DNA of 64,000 nucleotides from Coenobita brevimanus (taxonomy: Eukaryota > Arthropoda > Malacostraca > Decapoda > Coenobitidae): contig CM064658.1 of assembly GCA_032717465.1 (NCBI GenBank), positions 8,626,332-8,690,331 on the forward strand. The letters run 5' to 3'. Positions 45,233 to 55,476 of the stretch are shown one piece after another. The first letter of the stretch is position 1; each line of letters begins with the position of its first letter. The notes below the pieces were generated by a model. The model worked only from the letters and a program-made list of their open reading frames with translations, searched no databases and was not told where the DNA came from. Both the position numbers and the translations under genes were made by a program.

Positions 45233-46290
45233 ACACACAAAGTTAAACATCCCCTGCCCTGCAATCGGACCAAAGCCGACCCTTTGACCATGCCCTGTGT
45301 CCGTGACCTTTGACTGCTTGCCCTCAAAATCGAATTCCTTCATCTTTACCTGATGCTCAACTCATCCATCAAGTCTGGGCTAAATTGGATCAAAAGTTAA
45401 TAACCTTGCTGTGTGACCATGACCTTTGACCCTTTAGTCTACAAACATTAGGTCAACTGTTAGGCTGACCCTCAGCCTTTGCACTAAGTTTGGTACAAAT
45501 CAAATCAAAACTTTTTAAATGATATTGTTCCCACAGCGAAAAGTGGGTCGACTTTTGACCTTCGCCTTTCACTGAGTCTTCTCAAAATTAAATCCACTCG
45601 TCCTTGCTTTACCCTTAGCCCTTCCACCAAATTTATTCTAATTCGGGTCAACACTGCTTAAAATGGCCTTAAGTGACCTCACCATTTCGCCTTGCCTTGT
45701 GATGTTAACCTTTGATTGGCTGTTTGCAGAGTCAAATTCCTTCATTCTTGCCAAACCCAGAATCACCGCACCAGGTTTAGTCTAATGAAGATAAAAACTT
45801 TTAGTTGACGTTGTCATGTGACCTTGGCCTTTTACTCACCGTCTTCAATCGCCAAGGTAAACCTTCTTGGTTGACCCTGAATCATTCCACCAGGTTTGGG
45901 CCAAAAAGAATAAAAACATTAAGTTGACCTTGGCATGTGACCTTGACCTTTGACCCATTGACCTCGTCCTTGGTTGACCCCCAACTCTTCCGACAAGTTC
46001 AGGCCAAAGCAGATCCCAACTGTTTAAGTTGTTATGTTTAAACAGACATACACAAGCCAGATGTTGATCCTGACCAATGACATTGAACTTTGACTGGTTG
46101 TTGTCAAAGTTGGATCCTTTCGTTCTTACCTAACCATTAATTGTTCACCGTGTTGGTCCAGATCGAATAAAAGCTGCCATGTGCCACTCATCTCTAAGGC
46201 CAACCTATTGGCCGACCCTCAACCCTTTCACCAAGTTTGGTTGAAATTGCACCAAAATTGCTCGAGTTTTACTGCTAATAGGCACGCACC

Positions 46291-46669
46291 TGCGCCCATC
46301 AAAACATATTGCGCCTGGGTAATATCATTAGAAACAAACGTGAACAAATGGAATTACTGAAAGGTTATGGCATCAAGCTTATAATAAGACTACAGGAGCA
46401 TTTTGTTGGTGAAAAGGAAAGTACCTCAAGTAATTACCAACATTAAATAAAGGAATAAAAGATATAGGAGAAAAACTCCATCAAAAATGTAAAAACTACA
46501 AAAGTGGGAAATACAGAATACATTATGTATAGGAATACTGATTTAAAAACTAAACAAATAGGTCTGTGTTATTAAAAACGCGAAGACATGACGAAGCCTC
46601 AGTGTTTAGACAATATATTATGATGACAACATATTAGTCTTTTCTGTACCCCTGTTGACTGTACTTTGT
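46291..46669. other. Copy B stretch, empty site of the 27.3 kb LINE
   Basis: Aligns with 26991-27287 plus 28376-28490 of copy A. No gene was recognised. The junction near 46566 ('gtctgtgttattaaaa') lacks the LINE present in copy A. Confidence 0.5.
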
Positions 46670-47611
46670 AATGGTGGACGTAGTGTCGTCACATTTATTA
46701 TTTAGAAAGCATTCGGAGAGTGCATACCTCCACCAACGCCAATAAATTTATGATTTACTGTTGTAATTCCTCTTTCTTACCAGACAAATACTTTTACGGT
46801 TTCACAAAGTCATTTAATTCTACGAATGCTTGTTCGGTCTCGCGTAATTATTTAATTCTAGAGTCTCGGTCTGCCGTGTTACGTAGTCTCAAGAACACAC
46901 TTCCTCCAGAGCTAATACAATTTATAATTTATTCCCGCGCCTGGATCCATATCCACCTCAAAAACTAATCAACCATTCCTTGACCCACTGCTCACCTATC
47001 CACCTGACTGAAATTTTATAACTGTTAAGGTATCTTGTAACCCACACACACACAGACGAATGGAAACAAGTGAATACGTAACCTCCGGCCAAGTTCGTTG
47101 GTGGAGGTAATTACAGGTGTTCAATAAAATAACTGAAAAAATATTGGTCATGCTTAAAGGCCACTAGTTTTAGTAATACGGCAGAATAAACTGAGGCTGC
47201 ACCAGCGTGTTGTCGGAGGGAAGAGACGTGTATATATAAAGAAAGAAAATAAGTAAAAGGAAGTACTCGAAAAACAGGTGAAAAACATATTAACTAACAA
47301 GATACACACAAGGAATTGGCTAAAAAGTAAGGTTTTCAAGAAGAAAAAATGACAAGAAAATAAGACTGAAGACAAGCTTTTGGAAATGAAGGTTTTAAAA
47401 TACACTCTTGATCGGCTTCATTACGAGAAGTACTTCCTAAATTACTGTATATGAAATTGTCTGCAAGACAAGATCAAACCGGAACAAGACTTTTCTGAAC
47501 TGAATTTATAATGACTGGGCCAATGGAAAAATTAAAACAATAATTAAAAAGTTACAGACGACTTCATAGCAATTATGAAGGCTTTTTTTTTTTTTTTTTC
47601 TTTAAGGAACT
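46670..47611. other. Copy B stretch, counterpart of 28.5-29.4 kb
   Basis: Non-coding; matches copy A through 'gcatacctccaccaac', 'caataaatttatgattta' and 'gaagagacgtgtatatataa'. Confidence 0.5.
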
Positions 47612-47735
47612 AGTGGCGCAAAGCTTAACACATCCAGCCCGCAACTACAATCTCTGTGATCGATTCCCAGGCTCGGTCCGACTTTTTGACAGTGTGTGTT
47701 TCCTCTACGTCTCTCTTCAATGAGGGTTATCGATG
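47612..47735 (+). repeat. tRNA-derived SINE remnant, family d (copy B)
   Basis: AGTGGCGCAAAGCTTAACAC and GTGATCGATTCCC match 29425-29560. Confidence 0.6.
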
Positions 47736-47909
47736 TAAATTAGTTGTTGCTTTATGTATTTTGAGGGAAGAGTGTGGTGGTAAAATGTGACTGCATGTCT
47801 TAATGTTGATCATCCAGGCGATGGCCATTAATTATAAGCCATCACCTGATTTTTATCATTTTGTTTTGCATTTTACGCCAAAACAGTTTTATATATATCT
47901 ATACCTATA

Positions 47910-47917
<8 letters not shown>

Positions 47918-47953
<36 letters not shown>
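47918..47953. repeat. (CT)n microsatellite
   Basis: About 18 CT units. Confidence 0.95.
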
Positions 47954-47955
<2 letters not shown>

Positions 47956-48139
47956 CAAAAGTGGGTGGGCAATGTACTGCATATCTCCGGGATGGATGGA
48001 GGTGGTGTAGGAGGGGGAAATGTTTCTCGCAGAACACTTTTTCTGGCATTTAGAAGTGTTTGGCAGCGACTAGGAAACGAAACTTGACATAAGAGAAGAC
48101 CACCAAAAGGAGCAGTTTTAGGCGAGGTGGGACCCCTGA

Positions 48140-48655
48140 GAGCCGTAAGAGAACGTATGTTTGTTGCTTAGTCGTCATGAGTCAGACGCTGCCACAATGT
48201 CAAGAACTGGGAGTGGCCGCTGCCTTTAGCCAAATCTACTGAGAAGACTGTTTTATGTGCACACATCTGACAATTCCTTACCCAGTGTAGTCATGGCACT
48301 GGGTAACACACAAAGGAAACCTCTTACATCATCAGTACTGGTAGGTTCTGGGAAGTTAGAAACTGCCTTAACTTTCTTATCTGAGGTATGAATTCCCTCA
48401 GCAACAACCACATGTCCAAGAAATTAAATTTTCTTACGCAGGAAATTACATTTACTGAGTTTAACCTTTAGACTCGCCATTTGAAGGCCGATCAAAAAAT
48501 TGCTGTAGTTTGGCAAAATGTTCAGGAATTGGTTTACTCACTACAATGATGTCATCTAAATAGGCAAAAAGAAAATGGCCAATCATACCACTGAATACAG
48601 AATGGATAAGCCCCATGAACACTGATAGGGCATGGTACATGTACAAGCCTACATC
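48140..48655 (-). pseudogene. Ty3/Gypsy-type LTR retrotransposon RT fragment
   Basis: The minus strand encodes FAYLDDIIVVSKPIPEHF (about 48565-48510), which holds the YLDD catalytic motif. After a frameshift it encodes LKVKLSKCNFL and FLGHVV, the typical segment following the catalytic site in Gypsy RTs, and then a FPEPTSTDDVRGFL-like block. Stops and a shift show decay. No LTRs, protease or integrase were seen. It is a copy-B-specific insertion, absent from copy A near 32030. Confidence 0.75.
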
Positions 48656-48864
48656 CTACACCTCTGCTCCGTTGGGAGAGGCGCCCCCGAGGGTCACGGT
48701 CATCAGAGGTTTGTACAGCCATTTTTTTTTTTTTTTAACCCTCGAAAACGAAATTTTGCATTGTGGTAGTCACCAGCAATGACCAGGTGCTAGACAGGGT
48801 GGTAGCCCTAAGGGCGAGAGCTCCCGAAGGCCCCCGGCTATAAAGTGGGGCTCCGCGGTTACAT

Positions 48865-48889
48865 TTATATATATATATATATATATATA
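48865..48889. repeat. (AT)n microsatellite
   Basis: About 12 AT units; the matching place in copy A also has an AT run (32300). Confidence 0.9.
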
Positions 48890-49557
48890 ACTGAAAGTAT
48901 ATTTGAAAGACCAAAGTCAGAATTATAGAAACACTAAGTTGATACATATGGGAAGTGAGAAGGTGCTGTACAAGAGCGCCTCCAGAGTTGACGAGACGGG
49001 GAGAGAGGTATTCTAAAGCCGATAGGATACAAAAAATTGCTTTTCAGCTGTCAGTCGTGTCTATTTTCTTATGACTTTCTCCACGATTCCTCAGCTTTCT
49101 ATTACGACATTAGTGGTAATCAGTTATTACAATAAATTTCCCCCTCTCTGCTGCTAAAAGAGGCTTACGTGTGTTTTGTCCCAACATCAATGCATGATTC
49201 CATTTTTTGTTTTCATTGTGTTGAATACCTAGTTTACCTTTTTTTCTGTTTATCAGTATTTTATGGTTATATTTTAGAGTCATTCCGAAGCCGAATTATG
49301 CCGTCTTTAAATAAAGTAGATGTGCAGTTTCTTCCTGTTCTTTCGCCTGTTTCTGATAATTTTTATTATTTTTATGTTACATTAAGTATGGAAGTCCAGT
49401 GTATAACATGTACTAAGATATCAAAGACATATCTGTCCTCCTTTCACTGTTTCTGAGAATTTTAAGTTTGGTGAGTGGGCTGACCACCCTAAAAATAATG
49501 GCTGGAAAAGTGTATATAGTGGAAAACCATCGAGGTAACCAGATGAACGGACCTGGG

Positions 49558-49558
<1 letters not shown>

Positions 49559-49594
<36 letters not shown>
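49559..49594. repeat. (ATT)n microsatellite
   Basis: About 11 ATT triplets directly before the truncated composite SINE. Confidence 0.95.
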
Positions 49595-49890
49595 TAGTGG
49601 TAGGTGGGGGCGCTCACCATCCACTCACTCGATATATTGCTGCTCTCGGGTGTCTGCCCTTTCCTCTCTTCCATCCTTCTTTCCTTCCCTCCTCTTCTGT
49701 CTTTCTATCCTTCATTCTTTCCTTGTCCTTCTGCCTACGGGTGACTTATACACTTCCTCTTCTGGCTTTCTTTCCTTCATTCTTTCCTTTTCCTTCTGCC
49801 TGTGGGTGACTCTACACTGAGTGACAAGCCAAATGGTTTCCTGTACACCAGGAAACCATTTACTACGCTGGGTGGTAACCATATAATCAA
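49594..49890 (+). repeat. Truncated composite SINE (relative of 32641-33007)
   Basis: Shares AGTGGTAGGTGGGGGCG, the C/T-rich middle, 'gagtgacaagccaaatgg', the hairpin AAATGGTTTCCT/AGGAAACCATTT (49830-49861) and 'ggtggtaaccatata'. It lacks the tRNA-like part and the GATA tail. It contains an internal ~70 bp duplication ('tccttctgcctgygggtgac'). Confidence 0.7.
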
Positions 49891-49897
49891 ATTTTGG

Positions 49898-50113
49898 CAC
49901 CTGGTGGTTTAGTGGGTTATTATTACGCTCCAGTCGGATTGAGCCGGTGAAGGTTTATATCCAAGGGATGGTTGGGGTTGATTGCTTATGTAATGCCACT
50001 CAGGGATGAGTGAGGCTGGTCACTCATCTTAAATGTCGAGACCAACTGCCTAGCCCCGGGCTCCTACGCTCCTCTTGGGGCAATGTAGGATTGGATGATG
50101 GATGGATGGATGG

Positions 50114-50152
<39 letters not shown>
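49898..50152 (+). repeat. tRNA-derived SINE with (GGAT)n(ATT)n tail, family e
   Basis: A-box-like CACCTGGTGGTTTAGTGGG and weak B-box-like CGGATTGAGCCGG. The body holds 'gaccaactgcctagccccgg' and ends in GGAT then ATT repeats (50095-50152). Confidence 0.55.
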
Positions 50153-50539
50153 TGGTATGGGACTGAACCCTCACTCCCCCAAGGATCATGGGAGGGGGGA
50201 TCATACTCTCCAAATGTCGACGTGCAGCTTCTGCTTGTGCATTCAGAGCAAACAATTATACTGCCTCCCTAATCTTGTGGTAAGTATGCTGATTTCATTG
50301 AGATCCTTGTGCTCACTTTTCCCTGTTTCTGATTGTTTTTATTTTTGGGAAGGGGGAACACTCCTCCAAGAATCACTGGGACTCGCCAGTATCACATTAT
50401 GGATGAGAGTCCATTGCACAACACGTACTATGATATCAGAACCGTATCTGCCCTCCTTTCACTATTTATAGGAATTTTTAATTAGATGAGAGGTGGCTGA
50501 CCGGCTTAAAAGTCATCATCATCATCATCATCAGCCATT

Positions 50540-51174
50540 ACAAGTCCTCTGCTGAACAAAGGCCTCCCCCAGCCTTCTCCATGAACTCCTTGACTGAGCC
50601 AATCTTTGCCACGTTTTCCCTGCAAATTTCTCTACCACATCTCTCCACCTCCTGTCTGGCTTTTTTCTGCAATGCTGACAATCTCTTGGTGTCCAGTCAG
50701 TCAACCTCTTGCTCCATCGGTTTCCCTTATTCTTGCTACATGGCTTGTCCACCTCCACTCCTGTTCTTTTAAAACTTCTATAATGTCTTTGACTTTAACC
50801 TGCTCTCTCACCCAGGTTGATCTTTTCCCGTCTCTTAAAGATATTCCCAACACTGATCTTTCCATTGCTTTCTGAAAACAGATTAGTTTATTTTCCATCA
50901 ATTTTGATAGTTTCCAGGTCTCACAACTGTACATCATAGGTGGAATTATACACTCGTTATATACTTTTTGTTTCATACATACTAGCCATCTACTTTTCAT
51001 AACGTCTCTATGTTTATCGAAAGCTTTCCATCCAGTTATAATGTGTCTTTTTATTTCGCTATCATGGTCTTTCGATAATTTTAGTATTTGCCCCAAGTAA
51101 CTATGCTTCTCGACTTCTTCAAGAATTTCTTCGCTTATTCTGATGACACTCTTTGGTGTTTGTGGATTAAACAT
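50540..51174 (-). pseudogene. BovB-like RTE C-terminal region
   Basis: Motifs: YLGQILKLSKDHDSEIKRHI, YNECIIPPMMYSCETWKLSK, LGISLRDGKRSTWVREQ and WRWTSHVARIRETDG, continuing in another frame with RWRDVVEKFAGKTWQRLAQ (50531-50700). This is the usual thumb-to-C-terminus series of RTE elements. Confidence 0.8.
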
Positions 51175-51600
51175 TAGTTTTACTCCGGTTCATCTTTAGC
51201 CCTACTTTGAAATTTTCTATGTTCAGGTCATTTAACATTCCTTGCAATGTCTCTCCTGTTTCTGAGATTAGGACAATGTCATCTGCAAATCTTAAATGGA
51301 TTAGCTTTTCTCCATTTATGTTTACTCCTTTGTTTTCCCAGTCTAGCTTTCTGAAAATACTTTCTAGACATGCTGTAAATAATTTTGGTGAAATTGTTTC
51401 TCCCTGTCGCACGCCCTTCTCAATATTAATTTTTTCCGAGTCTTTATGTAATTTAACTGTAGCAGTTCCTTTTTCATATATGTTTTCGAGCAGCTTTACA
51501 ATGTTCTCATTCACTTCCTGTTCTCGCAATGAATTTATAATTGCTATGTGCTCCACTGAATCAAAAGCCTTTTCGTAATCAACAAAACCGAAGCACAGTG
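51167..51600 (-). pseudogene. BovB-like RTE reverse transcriptase core
   Basis: Contains YEKGTATVKLHKDSEKINIE, GVRQGETISPKLFTACLE and HLRFADDIVLISETGETLQ with the paired catalytic Asp (residues ~91-92 of the open frame). The upstream FDYEKAFD-like segment is just beyond the frame start, with stops. Inactive. Confidence 0.85.
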
Positions 51601-51861
51601 GTTAATTATATTCTGTAGTTTCTCAATTGGCTGAGTCATTGTGTATAGTGATCAGTAGGTGAATAGCCGCTTCGGAATCTTGTCTTTTCACGAAGTTGGT
51701 TTTCCTCCAAATGTGTTGTTATTCTGTTCGTAAGGGCTTAGTGAAAAGGTTGTAAATAACTGATAATAAGCTAATGGGTCAATAGTTACCAAGATCTTTT
51801 GAGTAGTCTTTTTTGTAAAGTAAAATAGCTGGTGCATTACACCATGTTTTGGGAATTTTCT

Positions 51862-52543
51862 TCATTTTATACATTGAGTAAATAAGTGAGCGAACCTGTA
51901 TTGTACTTCTGCTCCTGCATCCAACAGTAAATCAGCTACTATTCCATCTTCTCCCGGAGCCTTCCCTCTTCTCATATTATAAAGAGACATGTTGTCTCGT
52001 CTGGTTACCTCAGGTATTTCACTTGTGTCAACTGAAAAGTTAGCTATTGGTACTGCTGTCTTTGATGCATACAGTTCTTTGTAAAATTCTTCAACTCTCT
52101 TCACCATCTTATCTCTGCATTTAATGACTTCACCTTTTTTGTCTTTCAGTGATATAATTTGTTGCTTTCCTAGTGCCATTTTCCTTTGGACCTGTTTCAG
52201 ACTTTTTTTCTTTTTTGATGGTTTCTTTGATCTGATCCTTGCTTCTTTTTTCTTCCCTTTGTCTCCTGTTGATAAGCTTATTTAATTCCACTCTTTTTAT
52301 TTCATCTTTCTTTGTTTTTACTTTCACTTCCTTTCTTTTTTTCATGAGCTCGAGTGTCTTTCCTGAATACTTCTTGGCTTTGGTTGTATTAGCTTTCCCT
52401 ATTACCTCTGCAGATTCTCGTAGCACTATCGTTAGTCTGTCATTTAATTCATCAGTGTCACATTCAGCATTACTTAGAGTCTGAAATGTGTTCGTTTTTC
52501 CAACAGAAAGGCTGCTTTGTTTTCGTTTACTTTTATAGGGCAT
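51862..52543 (-). pseudogene. BovB-like RTE linker and RT fingers, broken
   Basis: Two overlapping frames: 52543-52130 is Lys-rich (ELMKKRKEVKVKTKKDEIKR), and 52179-51862 holds ISLKDKKGEVIKCRDKMVKR, VEEFYKELYASK and RRGKAPGEDGIVADLLLDAG, the KAPG-x-DG motif at the start of the RT. Confidence 0.8.
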
Positions 52544-52623
52544 ATATTTTTATTTTTAATCATCTTTCATTCTGAAATTGAATGTGGCTGTGCAACCCAC
52601 CATTCTATGATCACTTCCTATAT

Positions 52624-53184
52624 TTACTTTGTTGATAACTGTGACATTTGTGATCGTGTTATTCTTATCTGCCATAATGAAGTCGATTTCATTCTTTGTT
52701 TTCGATCTGGACTTCTCCAGGTCCATTTTCTCCCTATTCTTTTGTGAAAGAATGTGTTCAATATTCTCATGTTATACATTTCAGCAAAATTTACCACCAT
52801 TTCTCCCCTTTCATTCCTTTCTCCAACTCCAAATTTTCCCATACATGCTTTCCATTTTTTTGATTTGCCAACTGTTACACTGAAGTCTCCCATGAGTACA
52901 GTATATGTGATCTTTTCTTCATCCTTAATCTGAAAGATGTCGTCATAGAATGTTTCTATTTCGTAACCTGAGCTTTGAGAAGTCGGTGCATATACTTGTA
53001 TTACTTTCAGGGTGTATTTTTTGCATAGTCTAAGTACAATCCATGCTACTCTGTCAGAAACATTGCTGAATTTATCTATGTTGCCTGCAAGATTTCTGTT
53101 AATTAGAAATCCTAAACTACTATAGTAGGACTCGCGCACGTTTGCGGCTGTGGTGTGGTCCGCACCTGTGTACAGTGTTGCCAC
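52624..53184 (-). pseudogene. BovB-like RTE endonuclease
   Basis: APE-like endonuclease of a non-LTR element. Motifs: VSDRVAWIVLRL, LKVIQVYAPTS, YTVLMGDFSVTVGK (Asn of the usual GDFN replaced by Ser), MGKFGVGERNERGEMVVNFA, RILNTFFHKR and GRKWTWRSPD. The first ~60 residues and the final SDH motif were not found in frame. The GDFN to GDFS change alters a catalytic position, so activity is unlikely. Confidence 0.85.
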
Positions 53185-53196
53185 GTTTTCTATACC

Positions 53197-53202
<6 letters not shown>

Positions 53203-53235
<33 letters not shown>
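53203..53235. repeat. (CT)n microsatellite
   Basis: About 16 CT units. Confidence 0.9.
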
Positions 53236-53236
<1 letters not shown>

Positions 53237-53660
53237 GGCGGGAAATGTGAGCCACCCTGAGTACTTTTGATTCTTTTATAATTTATTTATAATTGTGCTT
53301 TCATCTGTTAATTTGGTTTTGTTATATTTAGTAGTAGATGGAGTGTCAAAGTTACTGTCTGCTGAGAGGTTTGTTACGTTACTGATTCATACACCCCGAC
53401 GTAGTGGGGTGTGGGTGTAGGTGTGGGTGGGAGTGTGGATGTGGGTTTGTTGGGGTGGTGGTCCAGGGGGGAGGGGAAGTGTGAAGGGGGATTTGACCTG
53501 AGACACCCAGGAGGGATTAAGAAGGGAGGGAAGGGGAAGGGGGCTGGATTCACCTACCACATGGCGGGAAATGTGAGCCACCCTGAGTACTTTTGATTCT
53601 TTTATAAGTTATTTATAATTGTGCTTTCATTTGTTAATTTGGTTTTGTTATATTTAGTGA
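53236..53660. repeat. Direct duplication of a ~95 bp segment
   Basis: 'ggcgggaaatgtgagccacc' followed by 'tgagtacttttgattctttt' at 53239-53331 recurs almost exactly at 53563-53658. The copies are separated by a G-rich ~230 bp stretch, and a CT run lies before the first and after the second copy. Confidence 0.85.
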
Positions 53661-53694
53661 TGCCGACAATGCATTCAATGCATGCCCCTCTCCT

Positions 53695-53695
<1 letters not shown>

Positions 53696-53731
<36 letters not shown>
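53696..53731. repeat. (CT)n microsatellite
   Basis: About 18 CT units. Confidence 0.9.
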
Positions 53732-53733
<2 letters not shown>

Positions 53734-53734
53734 G

Positions 53735-54380
53735 GGAAGCTATCTGTCAGTGCTGCCACTCACAAGAATTATATGAATTATTTCTTTTAATTTGGATATT
53801 TGAATAATTCTTCTTTTTTTCAGGCTCATTCTATTATATCCATAACTGTAATATTATTAACCACCCTAAAACTACGCTAAAAAACATTAAAAGTGACTGC
53901 CATTTCTTTTAGCAACACTGTACAATATGTATGCCATGTTTCTGTGTTACTGTATAAATATTTTATGCATAATTAGATTACTGTTGATTCATCCATCAAA
54001 ATACACAAGTGTAAGTTTTATTCATCTGAATTTATCGAATTTGTGATGCCTTGTACATAAATAGCTTCCGTTTCACATCGCAAGTTGAGGAAACGTGGCA
54101 CCATTGTAAACAGGTGCGAGCCACACCACAGGCGCTTACGGGCGCAAGGCCGACTATAACTGTTTCATTTTGCCTTCTTTGGTAAAATAGGTGGTTGCTG
54201 TGCTCGAGCTGAATTACTTGTTCTTTTTGAGGGGGCCTCACTCAGACCTACAATATCCCAACTAATGTTTTCCAGTTGTCACTAAGTTATCAAGTTTATA
54301 ATGTTCTGTGGGGCTTCTTACATTGTCTGTAAAGATCTTCATGCATTTCAGTTAGTTTAAGACCCCAGTCTCTAATGCGT
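53735..54380. other. Unassigned stretch before the long hairpin
   Basis: AT-rich; no gene or repeat recognised. Confidence 0.3.
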
Positions 54381-55476
54381 GCTTTCAAAACTAGTATTCC
54401 GGAGGATGTCACCACCATTGGGATGAACACATTCCCCGCGCTGTTTAAAAAGCTTATTTATCTTTGTTAAATATCTACACAGTTGTGTGAAACTGTGAAT
54501 CATGGTAATGTCCTATACCGTAATATAAATAATACAAATAGAACACGTATATATAACGTAGCTTGAGTTGTTTCTATTTATCATAAACGGAAATTAAAAT
54601 AACATTGATGGCATATGATGGCAACCCGCCATTTCAGTGGCCCTATATTATTTAAATTCTGCTACATTTAGCGCAAGTTAGGTTCTTAATACATAGTTTG
54701 TGCAGACAGTAAATTACGCCTAGTGGGTATCTTGACTCATTCAGTCTCTATGTGGGCAGAAATGTATTGTTGAGTAAATACTGGGACTCAGCATTTTGCT
54801 CACTCCCTTCACGCATGCACACCACAAGACCCGTGTCGCCACGGTTTGAGAAGGCCGTGGTGTTGCCCCCTCAGAACCACCAAAGCAATTACAGTACCTT
54901 ACTTTATCAAACCTAACCAGACGAAGAGTAGTCTAAACTGCATTATTTTAAGCATCAGTCCTGGTGCATTTGTTTTGACAAAAAATCTCGTGGAAAAAAA
55001 AAAAAAAAAAAAAAAAACACTGGGCTATCTTCTGCGCATGCGTGAAGGGAGTGAGCAAAATGTTGAGTCCCAGTATTTACTCAACATTAAATTTCTGCCC
55101 ACATAGAGACTGAATGAGTCAAGATACCCACTAGGCGTAATTTACAGTCTGAACAAACTATGTATTAAGAACCTAACTTGCACTAAATGTAGCAGAAATT
55201 AAATAATATAGGACCACTGAAATGGCGGGTTGCCAGCTTATGCCATCAGTGATATTATAACTTCCGTTTATGATAAATAGAACCAATTCACGCTGAGTTA
55301 TATATACGTGTTCTATTTGTATTATTTATATTGCAGTAAATGACATTACTATGATTCACAATTTCACACATCAGTGTAGATATTTAACAGAGAAAAATAT
55401 GCTTTTTAAACAGAGCGGGGAATGTGTTCGTTCCAATGGTGGTGACATCTACCGGAATACTAGGCTTTTCAGAAGC
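54381..55476. repeat. Long hairpin: ~440 bp inverted arms, ~210 bp loop
   Basis: The left arm (54381-54821) is matched in reverse complement along its whole length by the right arm (55033-55476). Examples are CACTCCCTTCACGCATG with CATGCGTGAAGGGAGTG, 'tagtgggtatcttgactcat' with its inverse, and 'ggaatgtgttc' with 'gaacacattcc'. The arms look highly similar with scattered substitutions and small indels. The loop contains an A24 run. No transposase was found. It is either a foldback element or a hairpin-RNA-type locus. Confidence 0.85.

Larger units (their letters stand above)
42010..46290. repeat. TGACCTTTGAC-rich tandem array, copy B (interrupted)
   Basis: Array units occupy 42010-42240 and 45237-46290, split by a ~3 kb insertion. 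The unit at 45938-45956 reads TGACCTTGACCTTTGACCC, the most canonical nuclear-receptor-like site seen. Unit order matches copy A. Confidence 0.7.
50513..53196 (-). mobile_element. Near-full-length BovB-like RTE LINE with (GATGAT)n tail
   Basis: A minus-strand element from endonuclease (53184) to a 3' end GGCTGATGATGATGATGATG (50513-50535). It covers endonuclease, linker, RT and C-terminal region in order, with several frame breaks. Its endonuclease is the type often annotated in animal genomes as 'craniofacial development protein 2-like', which is a transposon domain. Confidence 0.85.

Noticed and set aside
52624..53184. Host gene similar to 'craniofacial development protein 2'
   Set aside because: This name is commonly given to BovB/RTE endonuclease fragments; here it is followed in order by linker and RT of the same element.
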